Shown: positions 1 through 9,414 of the stretch, in pieces | How positions within the stretch are numbered: the stretch's first letter is position 1 | How the letters are laid out: every line of letters starts with the position of its first letter | NCBI RefSeq assembly: GCF_000300995.1 | Contig: NZ_AMRJ01000002.1 | Coordinates: 62,001-126,000 of the forward strand | Reading direction: 5' to 3' | Length of the DNA stretch: 64,000 nucleotides | Source of the DNA: Alcanivorax hongdengensis A-11-3 | GTDB lineage: Bacteria; Pseudomonadota; Gammaproteobacteria; Pseudomonadales; Alcanivoracaceae | Notes under the pieces: model-generated | The model's input: the letters and a program-made list of their open reading frames with translations, nothing else | The model's database searches: none | Told to the model about the DNA's origin: nothing | Made by a program: the position numbers and the translations under genes

Positions 1-2612
1 GCCTCAACGCGCTGGAGCCACTGATCAACCAGCGCCGGGCCAACCAGCTGGCGGCCCAGGAAAAACAGTCCGGTCAGACCCTGCCCGCCTCGCTCAGCGA
101 CAACCCCCGCATCCAGGAAGAGCTGGCGGTCAACCAGAAGCTGCGCGAATCTCTCAGCAAGATCAACAACGATGTCAGCGAGCTGTTGCGCGATGCCATT
201 GATACCAAGACCCAGCTGGACAAGGCCCGCAGTCTGGCAAGCACGGTGAAGGACCAGATCGACATGCTCGACGGCAGCCTGCTGCTGTCACGGGTTCTTT
301 ATGAACAACAGAAAAGTCTGCCCCAGGTACCGGTCAGCAACGAGCTGGACAAGGAAATCTCCGACACCCGACTCAAGCAGTTCGACATCAACCAGCAACG
401 CCAGGAACTGGCCGCCCGCGACGTGCCGGACACCGGCAAGGACGGCAAGCCACTGGATAAAGAGCTGATCAAAACCCTGTCACTGCTGCGCGGTGATCGC
501 CTGGAGCTTTACAGCCAGCTGGACCAGGAACTGGGCCGCAAACTGACCATCCTGGTGCGCACCCAGCTCAACCAGAAACAGCTGCGTGACATTGCCGAAA
601 ACCTGCACAATACCATTTCCGAACAGACTTTCTGGATGCCCAGCACCCAGCCCATCACGTTCTCCTGGATCGCCCAGCTCCCCGGCCAGATCGTCGATCA
701 GGTGCAGAACATTCCCTGGCAGGATCTGGTGGAAGGGGCCACACGACTGCTGCGAACAAAATGGTACTGGCTACTGGTGGCACTACTGCCGGCCGCGGTG
801 CTGTTGCTGCTGCGTGGCAAGATTCGCCGGCGCATCAAGGTCCTGAACCAGGATGTGGGTTTCTTGCGCCGCGACAGCCAGGGCCACACGCCCGGCTCCA
901 TTGCCCTGCTGGCCCTGACCGCCGCTCCAGGCCCGGCGGTACTGGCCATGCTGGGCCTGGGTCTGTGGCTGCAACCCGGCCAGCTGGCCACCGTGTTCGG
1001 CGCGGCACTGACCAAGATCGCCCTGCTCTGGATCGTAGTGGAGCTCGCTTACCGCTTGCTCAGTCCGCGGGGGATTGCCCAGCGCCACTTCCGCTGGGAC
1101 GAGGCCTCCAATCTGATCCTGCGCCGGCGGTTGATGATTACCGGCGTTGCCATCGTGCCCATGGCGTGCATCATCGCCTTCGGCGAACAGTGGCCCGCGC
1201 AGCTCAGCAATGATCGCATTGGTCTGCTGGTGATGCTCGCCTGTCTGCTGGTGATCAGCATCACCCTGCCCAGCGCCGCCCGCACCTATACCCGCAGCCA
1301 TGGCAACAAGGCCATACGCTATCTGGTCAACACCCTGTTCGCGGCGGCCCCTCTGGTGCTGGTGGTACTGATCGGCATCGGTTACTACTACACCGCCGTG
1401 CGGCTGACCGGGCGTACCATCGACAGTTTCTATTTGCTGATGCTGTGGATCGTGCTTGATGCCAGTGCCGTGCGCGGTCTGGCAGTGGCGGCCCAGCGGC
1501 TAGCCTACCGCCGTGCCGTGGCCCAGCGGCAGGCCGAGAGCAAGGACAACAGCGCCTCGGAAGCGGTGGAAGTGGAAGAGCCACAAATGGACCTACGTCA
1601 GGTCAACCAGCAGTCATTGCGGCTGATCCGCCTGGCGCTGGCCGCCGGCATCGGCCTGCTGCTCTATTGGGTATGGGCGGATATCCTGCACGCCTTCTCC
1701 TATACCGAGAATATCGTGCTCTGGCAGACCACTGAGGGCAGTGGCGCCACCAGTGGCTATGTGCCCATCAGTCTGGGCGATGTGATCGGCTCGCTGATCG
1801 TGGGCATCATCACCTTCCTGCTGGCCAGCAACCTGCCCGGTCTGCTGGAAGTGCTTGTGCTGTCGCGTTTCGAGCTACGCCAGGGCACCAGTTATGCCAC
1901 CCGCACCCTGCTCTCCTACGTGATCGTCGCCACTGGCCTGATGATTGCGCTGGGCACCCTGGGGTTAAGCTGGGACAAACTGCAATGGCTGGTGGCCGCT
2001 CTGGGCGTCGGCCTGGGTTTTGGCCTGCAGGAAATCTTCGCCAACTTCATTTCCGGCATCATCATCCTGTTCGAACGGCCCATCCGCATCGGCGATGTAA
2101 TCACCATCGGCAATCTGGATGGCACGGTCAGCCGCATTCGCATCCGCGCCACCACCATCATTGATTTCGACCGCAAGGAAATCATTGTGCCCAACAAGGT
2201 GTTCGTGACCGAACGGCTGATCAACTGGTCGCTGTCGGATACCGTGACGCGGATCGTGCTCAAGATCGGCTTTGCCTACGGCTCGGATCTGCAGAAGTGT
2301 CGCGACATCATGCTCAAGGCGGCCCGCGATCATCGCCTGGTGCTACGCGACCCGGAACCGTTGGTGTTTTTCATGGGCTTTGGCGCCAGCACCCTGGACC
2401 ACGAACTGCGCGTGCATGTGAACGATATCGGCGACCGGCTGGTGGCCACCGACGAACTGAACCGTCATATCGATACACTGTGCCGGGAACAGGGCGTGGA
2501 AATTGCCTTCAGCCAGCTGGATGTGCACATCCGCCACCATAGCGGTGACGAGCTGTGTATCGAGGACAAAAAGCCGAAACCGCCCAAAGACGGTGAAGAT
2601 CAGAACCACTGA
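1..2612 (+). CDS. mscK: MscK/KefA-type mechanosensitive channel, 5' end outside window
   Basis: The reading frame is open from base 3, so the gene starts upstream of the window; about 869 C-terminal residues are visible. The first 200 or so residues are helical and coiled-coil-like (periplasmic domain of the family). Several hydrophobic segments follow, then the MscS core with the pore-helix signature GLGFGLQEIFANF and ERPIRIGD, encoded near 2000-2100. A beta domain and a short charged tail end in KPPKDGEDQNH. Family knowledge: large MscS-type channels open on hypo-osmotic membrane tension and release solutes. MscK and the related YjeP/MscM cannot be separated without the missing N-terminus. 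Confidence 0.85.
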   Translation, partial: LNALEPLINQRRANQLAAQEKQSGQTLPASLSDNPRIQEELAVNQKLRESLSKINNDVSELLRDAIDTKTQLDKARSLASTVKDQIDMLDGSLLLSRVLYEQQKSLPQVPVSNELDKEISDTRLKQFDINQQRQELAARDVPDTGKDGKPLDKELIKTLSLLRGDRLELYSQLDQELGRKLTILVRTQLNQKQLRDIAENLHNTISEQTFWMPSTQPITFSWIAQLPGQIVDQVQNIPWQDLVEGATRLLRTKWYWLLVALLPAAVLLLLRGKIRRRIKVLNQDVGFLRRDSQGHTPGSIALLALTAAPGPAVLAMLGLGLWLQPGQLATVFGAALTKIALLWIVVELAYRLLSPRGIAQRHFRWDEASNLILRRRLMITGVAIVPMACIIAFGEQWPAQLSNDRIGLLVMLACLLVISITLPSAARTYTRSHGNKAIRYLVNTLFAAAPLVLVVLIGIGYYYTAVRLTGRTIDSFYLLMLWIVLDASAVRGLAVAAQRLAYRRAVAQRQAESKDNSASEAVEVEEPQMDLRQVNQQSLRLIRLALAAGIGLLLYWVWADILHAFSYTENIVLWQTTEGSGATSGYVPISLGDVIGSLIVGIITFLLASNLPGLLEVLVLSRFELRQGTSYATRTLLSYVIVATGLMIALGTLGLSWDKLQWLVAALGVGLGFGLQEIFANFISGIIILFERPIRIGDVITIGNLDGTVSRIRIRATTIIDFDRKEIIVPNKVFVTERLINWSLSDTVTRIVLKIGFAYGSDLQKCRDIMLKAARDHRLVLRDPEPLVFFMGFGASTLDHELRVHVNDIGDRLVATDELNRHIDTLCREQGVEIAFSQLDVHIRHHSGDELCIEDKKPKPPKDGEDQNH

Positions 2613-2630
2613 CCGGTGGGGCCCGGGCGG

Positions 2631-3035
2631 TCAGCTTTCCAGCCAGACATCCCGGGCCCATTGCCAGATGGACCCGAAGCCCTCCTCATCAACACCGGTC
2701 TCGGCACTCCACAGCAGCACCTGACCATCCTGACTGACGGCATACAGGTCCTGGCCGCTCCAGCACAGGGGGATCAGGTAACGGGGCAGCCCCTGGTCCC
2801 AGGCCTCGGCGGCCAGCTCCGGCAGGTAGGTATGGGCATGGGGGTCGGTCACCGTGGCTGGCTCCAGGCTGCCGCAGATCACATCACTGACGGTGAGCAG
2901 AAATTCCTTGTAGTCACCGGGCAACGGGATCAGCAACTCTTCCTCGATTTCCACCAGCCGGTCGTCATCCGGCAGCTCCAGAGCCACCAGCGATGGCTGG
3001 TGACGTTCACGAAGCATTGCAATTACATCTTCCAT
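2631..3035 (-). CDS. SMI1/KNR4 (SUKH) family protein
   Basis: 134 residues. The pattern of an early E-x-E-L-x-x-P-L-P-x-D-Y-K-E-F-L block, followed by a hydrophobic core and a late WARD segment near the C-terminus, matches the SMI1/KNR4 fold. In bacteria this fold is common in immunity proteins of contact-dependent and polymorphic toxins, but also occurs as stand-alone proteins. No toxin gene lies beside it: the neighbours are a mechanosensitive channel and a fatty acid hydroxylase-type protein, so a role in immunity is not shown. It ends 18 bases from the convergent channel gene and its start lies 7 bases before the stop of the hydroxylase gene on the same strand, suggesting co-transcription. 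Confidence 0.7.
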   Translation of the reverse strand: MEDVIAMLRERHQPSLVALELPDDDRLVEIEEELLIPLPGDYKEFLLTVSDVICGSLEPATVTDPHAHTYLPELAAEAWDQGLPRYLIPLCWSGQDLYAVSQDGQVLLWSAETGVDEEGFGSIWQWARDVWLES

Positions 3036-3042
3036 AAAACCC

Positions 3043-4167
3043 TCACGAGGATGAACGCCGGAACGGGAACCAGAACTGTTTCACCACCCCTTCCGGGACC
3101 CGGGTACTGGCTCGGGTTCCATAGCGGGCCGCCAGCCGGTCCGGCATGAACAGGGTACCAAAGACTTTGTCATAGAATGGCAGGAAAGCCGCGTAATTCC
3201 GGTCCACCGCCTCGTCCTCGGACGAGTGATGCCAGTGATGGAATTCCGGCGTGGCAATCAGCCAGCGCACGCCGGGAAAGCGAAAACGCACATTGGCATG
3301 AATGAAAATGGCATGGAAGGACACGAATACCAGGTAGGCATACACCGCCGACGGCGCAAAACCCAAAAAGAAGATCGGCAGGTAACCGGCAAACCGGTTG
3401 GCGACGATTTCCACCAGGTGCAGCCGTGACGACGCCAGCCAGTCCATCTGTTCGCTGGAGTGATGCACCGCATGAAATTTCCACAGCCAGGGTACTTCAT
3501 GGAAGGCACGGTGAATCCAGTAACTGGCGAAATCCACCACCAGCAATATCTCGATGAACTGCAACCATAGGGGTTGCGCGGCAATGGCCTGCTGAAAGCC
3601 CACATGAACCTTGTCGTGCAGGAATACCTGGATGGGAATCACGGTGAAGAAACTGATCAACTGCAGCCCCACATGGCTGAACAGGAAATATTTCATGTCC
3701 GTGATCCAGCCCTTGCGCAGAGTCTTCTGCGCCGGGTCCTTGGGGTAGGCGCGCTCCATGGGAATGAACACCAATGCCAGCACCAGCAAGGTAAGCACGA
3801 AATAGTCGAGCCCGGCATACAGGCTGCGCCCGTCCACCGGCGACACCTCCAGCCGCCCGGAACCGATCAGGGCTGCCATGCAGGCCAGCACCATGCCTGC
3901 CAGCCCATAGCGCCGGTCCGCATGGCGAAAGACACTGACAAAGCCGCAGACAAACCCCACGCCAATACCGGCAAACAGCACGCCACGCAGGATGCCGGCG
4001 TCATAGAAACCGCGAAATTCCGGTGTCGTGAACAGGCCCGGGTAGAGAAAACAGAAACTGGCCAGTACCGCCAGCAAGCCCAGCCCAATGGACACGGTGG
4101 CGGTGATCTTGCCCTGCCCCGGTGTCAGATCCACCTCTTCGAAACGCTCGCGCAGATAGTCCGTCAT
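3043..4167 (-). CDS. Sterol desaturase / fatty acid hydroxylase superfamily membrane protein
   Basis: 374 residues from the ATG at 4167, which has a strong GGAGG about 8 bases upstream; an upstream in-frame extension to 4254 is possible but lacks a site. The N-terminal half has several membrane segments. The second half carries the superfamily's histidine boxes: HRAFHE, FHAVHHSS and EFHHWHHSSED, which bind a di-iron centre. Family members hydroxylate or desaturate lipids using O2. The substrate here cannot be told from sequence. The gene lies directly upstream of the SMI1/KNR4 gene and is divergent from uup. Confidence 0.85.
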   Translation of the reverse strand: MTDYLRERFEEVDLTPGQGKITATVSIGLGLLAVLASFCFLYPGLFTTPEFRGFYDAGILRGVLFAGIGVGFVCGFVSVFRHADRRYGLAGMVLACMAALIGSGRLEVSPVDGRSLYAGLDYFVLTLLVLALVFIPMERAYPKDPAQKTLRKGWITDMKYFLFSHVGLQLISFFTVIPIQVFLHDKVHVGFQQAIAAQPLWLQFIEILLVVDFASYWIHRAFHEVPWLWKFHAVHHSSEQMDWLASSRLHLVEIVANRFAGYLPIFFLGFAPSAVYAYLVFVSFHAIFIHANVRFRFPGVRWLIATPEFHHWHHSSEDEAVDRNYAAFLPFYDKVFGTLFMPDRLAARYGTRASTRVPEGVVKQFWFPFRRSSS

Positions 4168-4330
4168 GGTTGTTACCTCCCCCCTTAATCCTTGCATACC
4201 CCCGGCTGAAAGCCAGTACAGCCGCGGTAACAAGCTGCTACACTTGCCGTTCAATTCGGGGCCGGCTCAGCGCCGACCCGAGACCCCGTATTTCCTGTTA
4301 ACCGGCGTCCATCCGAGGCCCCCGCGCAGT

Positions 4331-6211
<1,881 letters not shown>

Positions 6212-6243
6212 CCCCGGTCAGGCCGGGGCGACAAGGAGTGACC

Positions 6244-7632
6244 GTGCTGAAACGTCTTTCCCTGATTACCCTGGCCCTGCTGATTGCCCTGCCCGGCTGG
6301 GCCACCGAACTGGAAGATGAAGAACGCGCCCTGGAGCGCCAGCAGGAAGAGAACGCCCCGGCCAAACCCAAGCCGCCGCACATCAAGGCGCCCAATGAAG
6401 AGGTCACCGAGACCGGCAAGGCGCCGCCGGATTCCACCACCAGCGAACCGCGCAAGGCCCTGTTCCTGCTTGGCGAGACGGTGGAACCGGGTACCTTTGC
6501 CACCCTGCACTGGACCCCGGACCAATCCTTTGCCTCCATTGCCACGCCGGTGCCGATACTGGTCGCCCACGGTAGTAAACCCGGCCCCCAGCTATGTCTG
6601 ACCGCGGCGGTTCACGGTGACGAGCTGAACGGCATCGAGATGGTTCGCCGGCTCATGTACGAACTGGAACCGGAAGGGCTGGCCGGCACCGTGGTGGGCG
6701 TTCCCATCGTTAACCTGGACGGTTTTCGCAATGGCAGCCGCTATCTGAGTGACCGCCGTGACCTGAACCGTTACTTCCCCGGCAACAAGAACGGCAGCGC
6801 CGCCTCACGGGTGGCCTATTCCCTGTTCCACAACATCATCCAGCACTGCGATTACCTGGTGGACCTGCATACCGGGTCCCAGAAACGGGTCAACCTGCCA
6901 CAGCTGCGCGCGGACCTGGAAAACCCGGATGTGGTGGCCTTTGCCAAACACTTTGGCGGCATCACCGTGCTGCACAGCCCCGGGGTCAGTGGCATGCTGC
7001 GCGATGCCGCCGTCAACGATGGCATCATCGCCGTGACCATGGAAGCCGGCGGCCCCAACCGCCTGGAAGAAAAAGCCGTCAGCTACGGCGTGCAGGCCAT
7101 CGAAACGCTGCTGGAAAACCTGGACATGCGCAAGGCCAGCCATTTCTGGGGCGCACCGCAACCGGTCTTCTACGAATCCAAGTGGGTACGCGCTGCCCAG
7201 GGGGGCATCCTGCTCTCCGAAGTCAAACTCAATGACAAGGTGAAAAAGGGGCAGATACTGGGCACCGTCACCGACCCGATCAGCAACACCGGCAGCGCCA
7301 TCATTGCGCCCTACAATGGCCGGGTACTGGGCCTGGCGGTCAACCAGGTGGTCCATGCCGGCTTTGCCACCTTCCGCATCGGTGAAGAGAAGAGCACGGA
7401 AGAGGTGGAAGCCCAGGCCGAGGAAAAAGCCAAGCAGAGCTCCGAAAAAGGCGATGATCCACAGTCACAAACGGAGCCCGACAACGAGGACAAGGAGCGC
7501 CCCTCCGAGCCTGCGCCAGAGGATCAGCGCCCGGCCTCGGCCACTCCGGAAAGCGCTGACAAAACGCCCCGTAAACAGGCCAGCGCCAGCACGCCCACAT
7601 TGACGGAAAAAGAAGAACAGACCAGCGAATAA
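6244..7632 (+). CDS. Exported succinylglutamate desuccinylase/aspartoacylase family protein
   Basis: 462 residues from the GTG at 6244; the AAGGAG at 6233-6238 sits 5 bases before it, whereas the GTG at 6238 would overlap this site. The N-terminus (LKRLSLITLALLIALPGWA) is a signal peptide. The M14-like metallopeptidase fold is shown by the zinc motif HGDE (His124, Glu127), the second zinc histidine in DLHTG (His209), RDLNR, and the catalytic Glu267 in MEAGG. A lipoyl-like small domain follows (about 315-380). The last 80 residues are acidic, rich in E, P, S and T, and probably disordered. Family members usually deacylate amino acids in the cytoplasm, so an exported form with a disordered tail is notable. 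The substrate is unknown. Confidence 0.8.
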   Translation: MLKRLSLITLALLIALPGWATELEDEERALERQQEENAPAKPKPPHIKAPNEEVTETGKAPPDSTTSEPRKALFLLGETVEPGTFATLHWTPDQSFASIATPVPILVAHGSKPGPQLCLTAAVHGDELNGIEMVRRLMYELEPEGLAGTVVGVPIVNLDGFRNGSRYLSDRRDLNRYFPGNKNGSAASRVAYSLFHNIIQHCDYLVDLHTGSQKRVNLPQLRADLENPDVVAFAKHFGGITVLHSPGVSGMLRDAAVNDGIIAVTMEAGGPNRLEEKAVSYGVQAIETLLENLDMRKASHFWGAPQPVFYESKWVRAAQGGILLSEVKLNDKVKKGQILGTVTDPISNTGSAIIAPYNGRVLGLAVNQVVHAGFATFRIGEEKSTEEVEAQAEEKAKQSSEKGDDPQSQTEPDNEDKERPSEPAPEDQRPASATPESADKTPRKQASASTPTLTEKEEQTSE

Positions 7633-7672
7633 CTGGTTCATCGCGTCATTGCGGGAATTCAGCCTGGAGCAA

Positions 7673-7695
7673 CGTCTGAGGTCGGACGTCAGACG
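7673..7695. repeat. Small palindromic repeat containing TCGGACGTCAGAC
   Basis: The arms CGTCTGA (7673-7679) and TCAGACG (7689-7695) are perfectly complementary around a 9-base centre. The 13-base core TCGGACGTCAGAC (7682-7694) recurs exactly at 51946-51958, and its complement recurs at 7921-7932. It lies just after the stop codon of the metallopeptidase-like gene. Confidence 0.6.
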
Positions 7696-7723
7696 CGACA
7701 GGCTGAAACCTCAAAGTCCTGAA

Positions 7724-7764
7724 CCCCAGAACCTTCACCGGCTCGTCCCCTGGGGCGTTTTTTT
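7724..7764 (+). terminator. Rho-independent terminator after the metallopeptidase-like gene
   Basis: The stem is CCCCAG (7724-7729) paired with CTGGGG (7750-7755), followed by CG and seven T residues (7758-7764). The loop is about 20 bases, longer than typical, so the structure is plausible rather than certain. It is oriented correctly for the plus-strand gene ending at 7632. Confidence 0.55.
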
Positions 7765-7774
7765 GCAAACGAAT

Positions 7775-7810
7775 AGGGCTTGTTCGCGTGCAAGCACGCT
7801 CCCACAGGCA
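7775..7810 (-). repeat. REP-like extragenic palindrome
   Basis: On the minus strand the unit reads CTGTGGGAGCGTGC-TT-GCACGCGAACAAG. The perfect inverted repeat GCGTGC/GCACGC spans 7786-7799. This closely resembles the REP sequences of Pseudomonas (TGTGGGAGCGGGCTTGCCCGCGAA type), which are scattered between genes and are mobilised by RAYT transposases. No RAYT gene is in this window. The gap 7633-8127 (495 bases) contains no convincing gene; it holds the terminator and the repeats listed here. Confidence 0.65.
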
Positions 7811-7912
7811 ATACCAGGGTTTGCGGAGGCTGCTTGCAGCGAAGGGGGCGCGCAGGCAAGAAACGCCCCGAAATATCAATTACCGCGCAAGCTATCCAGG
7901 CTTGAGATTGGC

Positions 7913-7933
7913 GTCGGACCTCTGACGTCCGAC
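7913..7933. repeat. Inverted repeat GTCGGAC/GTCCGAC
   Basis: The arms GTCGGAC (7913-7919) and GTCCGAC (7927-7933) flank a 7-base centre. The right half contains TCTGACGTCCGA, the complement of the core found at 7682-7694 and 51946-51958, so this is another member of the same small repeat family in opposite orientation. Confidence 0.55.
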
Positions 7934-8029
7934 CTTATACGTTTTCCCGCTAATCCACGAAGAACCCAATAACTGCGGCAACAAGGTTCAATGCCGTTCA
8001 CTCAAGCTCCCAACCTTCCAGATAAGGTA

Positions 8030-8053
8030 CCCTCTCCCGCTTGCGGGAGAGGG
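8030..8053. repeat. Perfect palindrome CCCTCTCCCGC-TT-GCGGGAGAGGG
   Basis: Two 11-base arms with a TT loop, followed by ACAGGGAGAGGGTGA. This type of element is familiar from intergenic regions of many proteobacteria and is presumed to be a dispersed, non-coding repeat. It could also act as a transcript-end structure for the convergent genes on either side. Confidence 0.65.
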
Positions 8054-8127
8054 ACAGGGAGAGGGTGATTCAACTGTTGAGAGCAGGCCGTCTTTTGAAA
8101 TGCTAAAAATGCGGCTTATTCAGCCGT

Positions 8128-8766
8128 TCACAAAAGCTGCTTGAGGGCGTCGTGAACCGGAGTCTCCCCCTTGATCACGTCAAACTCCCGGTTGACGGTA
8201 TCTACCTGCAGGCTTACCGCCAGCACCCGGGCCACGTCCTCACGGGAAATATCACCGAAGTCGTCCAGTCGTTTGGCCAGTTTGACCTTGTCCAGGGGCG
8301 GCTCTTCAGTGAGACGGCCGGGGCGGACGATGGTGTAATCAAGGCCGCTGTCACGCAGATGGTTGTCGGCATTCTGCTTGGCAACAAAATAGTGGCGCAT
8401 CTTTTCCGGGCCACTATCCGGGTCATCGGCGCGCATGGAGCTGACCATTACAAAGCGTTTGACGCCCTCTTCCCGGGCCTGGTCCACCAGCGAGATGGCG
8501 CCGTTCTGGTCCACGTCCACGGTCTTTTCCGGGCCGGTATGCGGGCCGGAGCCGGCGGTGAAGACCACCGCGTCCTGGCCGGCCAGTGCCTGCCGGCAGT
8601 CGCCTTCCAGGTCTGCAACGACCACGTCGTGGGCACCCAGCTCGCGCAGGGACTCACCCTGGGCCGCATCACGGACCATGGCGCGCACGGTCATGCCTTC
8701 GGCAACCAGGTGGGGAATGAGACGACGACCAATCTTGCCGTTGGCCCCGGCAATCAGAACGTTCAT
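8128..8766 (-). CDS. NAD(P)-binding oxidoreductase (atypical SDR, NmrA/YwnB-like)
   Basis: 212 residues from the ATG at 8766, preceded by AGGAGGACAGC. The N-terminal Rossmann motif GANGKIG (residues 7-13) and the following strand pattern (VRAMVRD, VVVADLEGD, VVFTAGSG) match the atypical short-chain dehydrogenase group that senses or reduces with NAD(P)H. The YxxxK catalytic pair of classical SDRs is not obvious; HYFVAKQNAD occupies that place (Tyr and Lys spaced as YFVAK). The substrate is unknown. It lies 65 bases downstream of the lipocalin gene on the same strand, so the two may share a transcript. Confidence 0.8.
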   Translation of the reverse strand: MNVLIAGANGKIGRRLIPHLVAEGMTVRAMVRDAAQGESLRELGAHDVVVADLEGDCRQALAGQDAVVFTAGSGPHTGPEKTVDVDQNGAISLVDQAREEGVKRFVMVSSMRADDPDSGPEKMRHYFVAKQNADNHLRDSGLDYTIVRPGRLTEEPPLDKVKLAKRLDDFGDISREDVARVLAVSLQVDTVNREFDVIKGETPVHDALKQLL

Positions 8767-8831
8767 GCTGTCCTCCTGACAGTGACTGTCATCATGGCTG
8801 TACAGACAGCATGGGTGGCCGGCGCCTTATT

Positions 8832-9359
8832 TCAAGGTGAGGCATCCCATTGCTGGGGGACTTTTTGCAATTGATGGATGTCGTAGCCGCGATCGGCCGT
8901 GATGTTCACCAGCGCCTGGTACTGTTCATCGCTGAGCTGCGGCTGGCGGGCCATAATCCATACATAGTCACGTTTCTGACGACCGATAATGGTGGTCTGG
9001 TAATCCTCACCAACATACAACACACGGAAATCCGCCTTGAACGGCCAGATAAAGCGCATCCCCCAGATCGCCGGGTTCTCGCGACTGACAAAGCCGGTGG
9101 GTGTCATGCGTTTGAGCTCGGCATCGAAACTGCCATCACGGAAGGTGAAGGTGGTTGCCACCTTGTAGGGCCCCACCCGCTGATAACTCTCCACCGCATT
9201 GTGGGCGCCCTTCTCCGGCGGCGTGGGAATATTGGCGATCACGTACCAGTCGCCCATGAAGCGATCCAGATTGAGATCATCGGCCACGGCAATGGGCCGC
9301 GGGTCGGTTGTCTGACAGGCCTGTAACAGCATCACACTCACTATGATTAACCAGCGCAT
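8832..9359 (-). CDS. blc: Outer-membrane lipocalin lipoprotein Blc
   Basis: 175 residues. The start at 9359 follows an AGGAGG ribosome site. The N-terminus has a lipoprotein signal ending in LLQAC with Cys15 as the lipidated residue; the residue after Cys is Gln, compatible with outer-membrane sorting. The lipocalin signature GDWYVI starts at Gly36. Family knowledge: bacterial lipocalins bind lysophospholipids or fatty acids and are often induced in stationary phase or by envelope stress. Length and motif order match E. coli Blc (177 residues). The gene follows the molybdopterin oxidoreductase on the same strand after 55 bases. Confidence 0.88.
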   Translation of the reverse strand: MRWLIIVSVMLLQACQTTDPRPIAVADDLNLDRFMGDWYVIANIPTPPEKGAHNAVESYQRVGPYKVATTFTFRDGSFDAELKRMTPTGFVSRENPAIWGMRFIWPFKADFRVLYVGEDYQTTIIGRQKRDYVWIMARQPQLSDEQYQALVNITADRGYDIHQLQKVPQQWDASP

Positions 9360-9414
9360 GGGAGGTCCTCCTGAAAAGAAGGTACCGGCCCGCTGAAAAA
9401 GAAAGTGTGAAGAA

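Noticed and set aside
7649..7972. ORF of 107 codons in the intergenic region
   Set aside because: It runs through the terminator and repeat elements and has no ribosome site or family resemblance, so it is chance.
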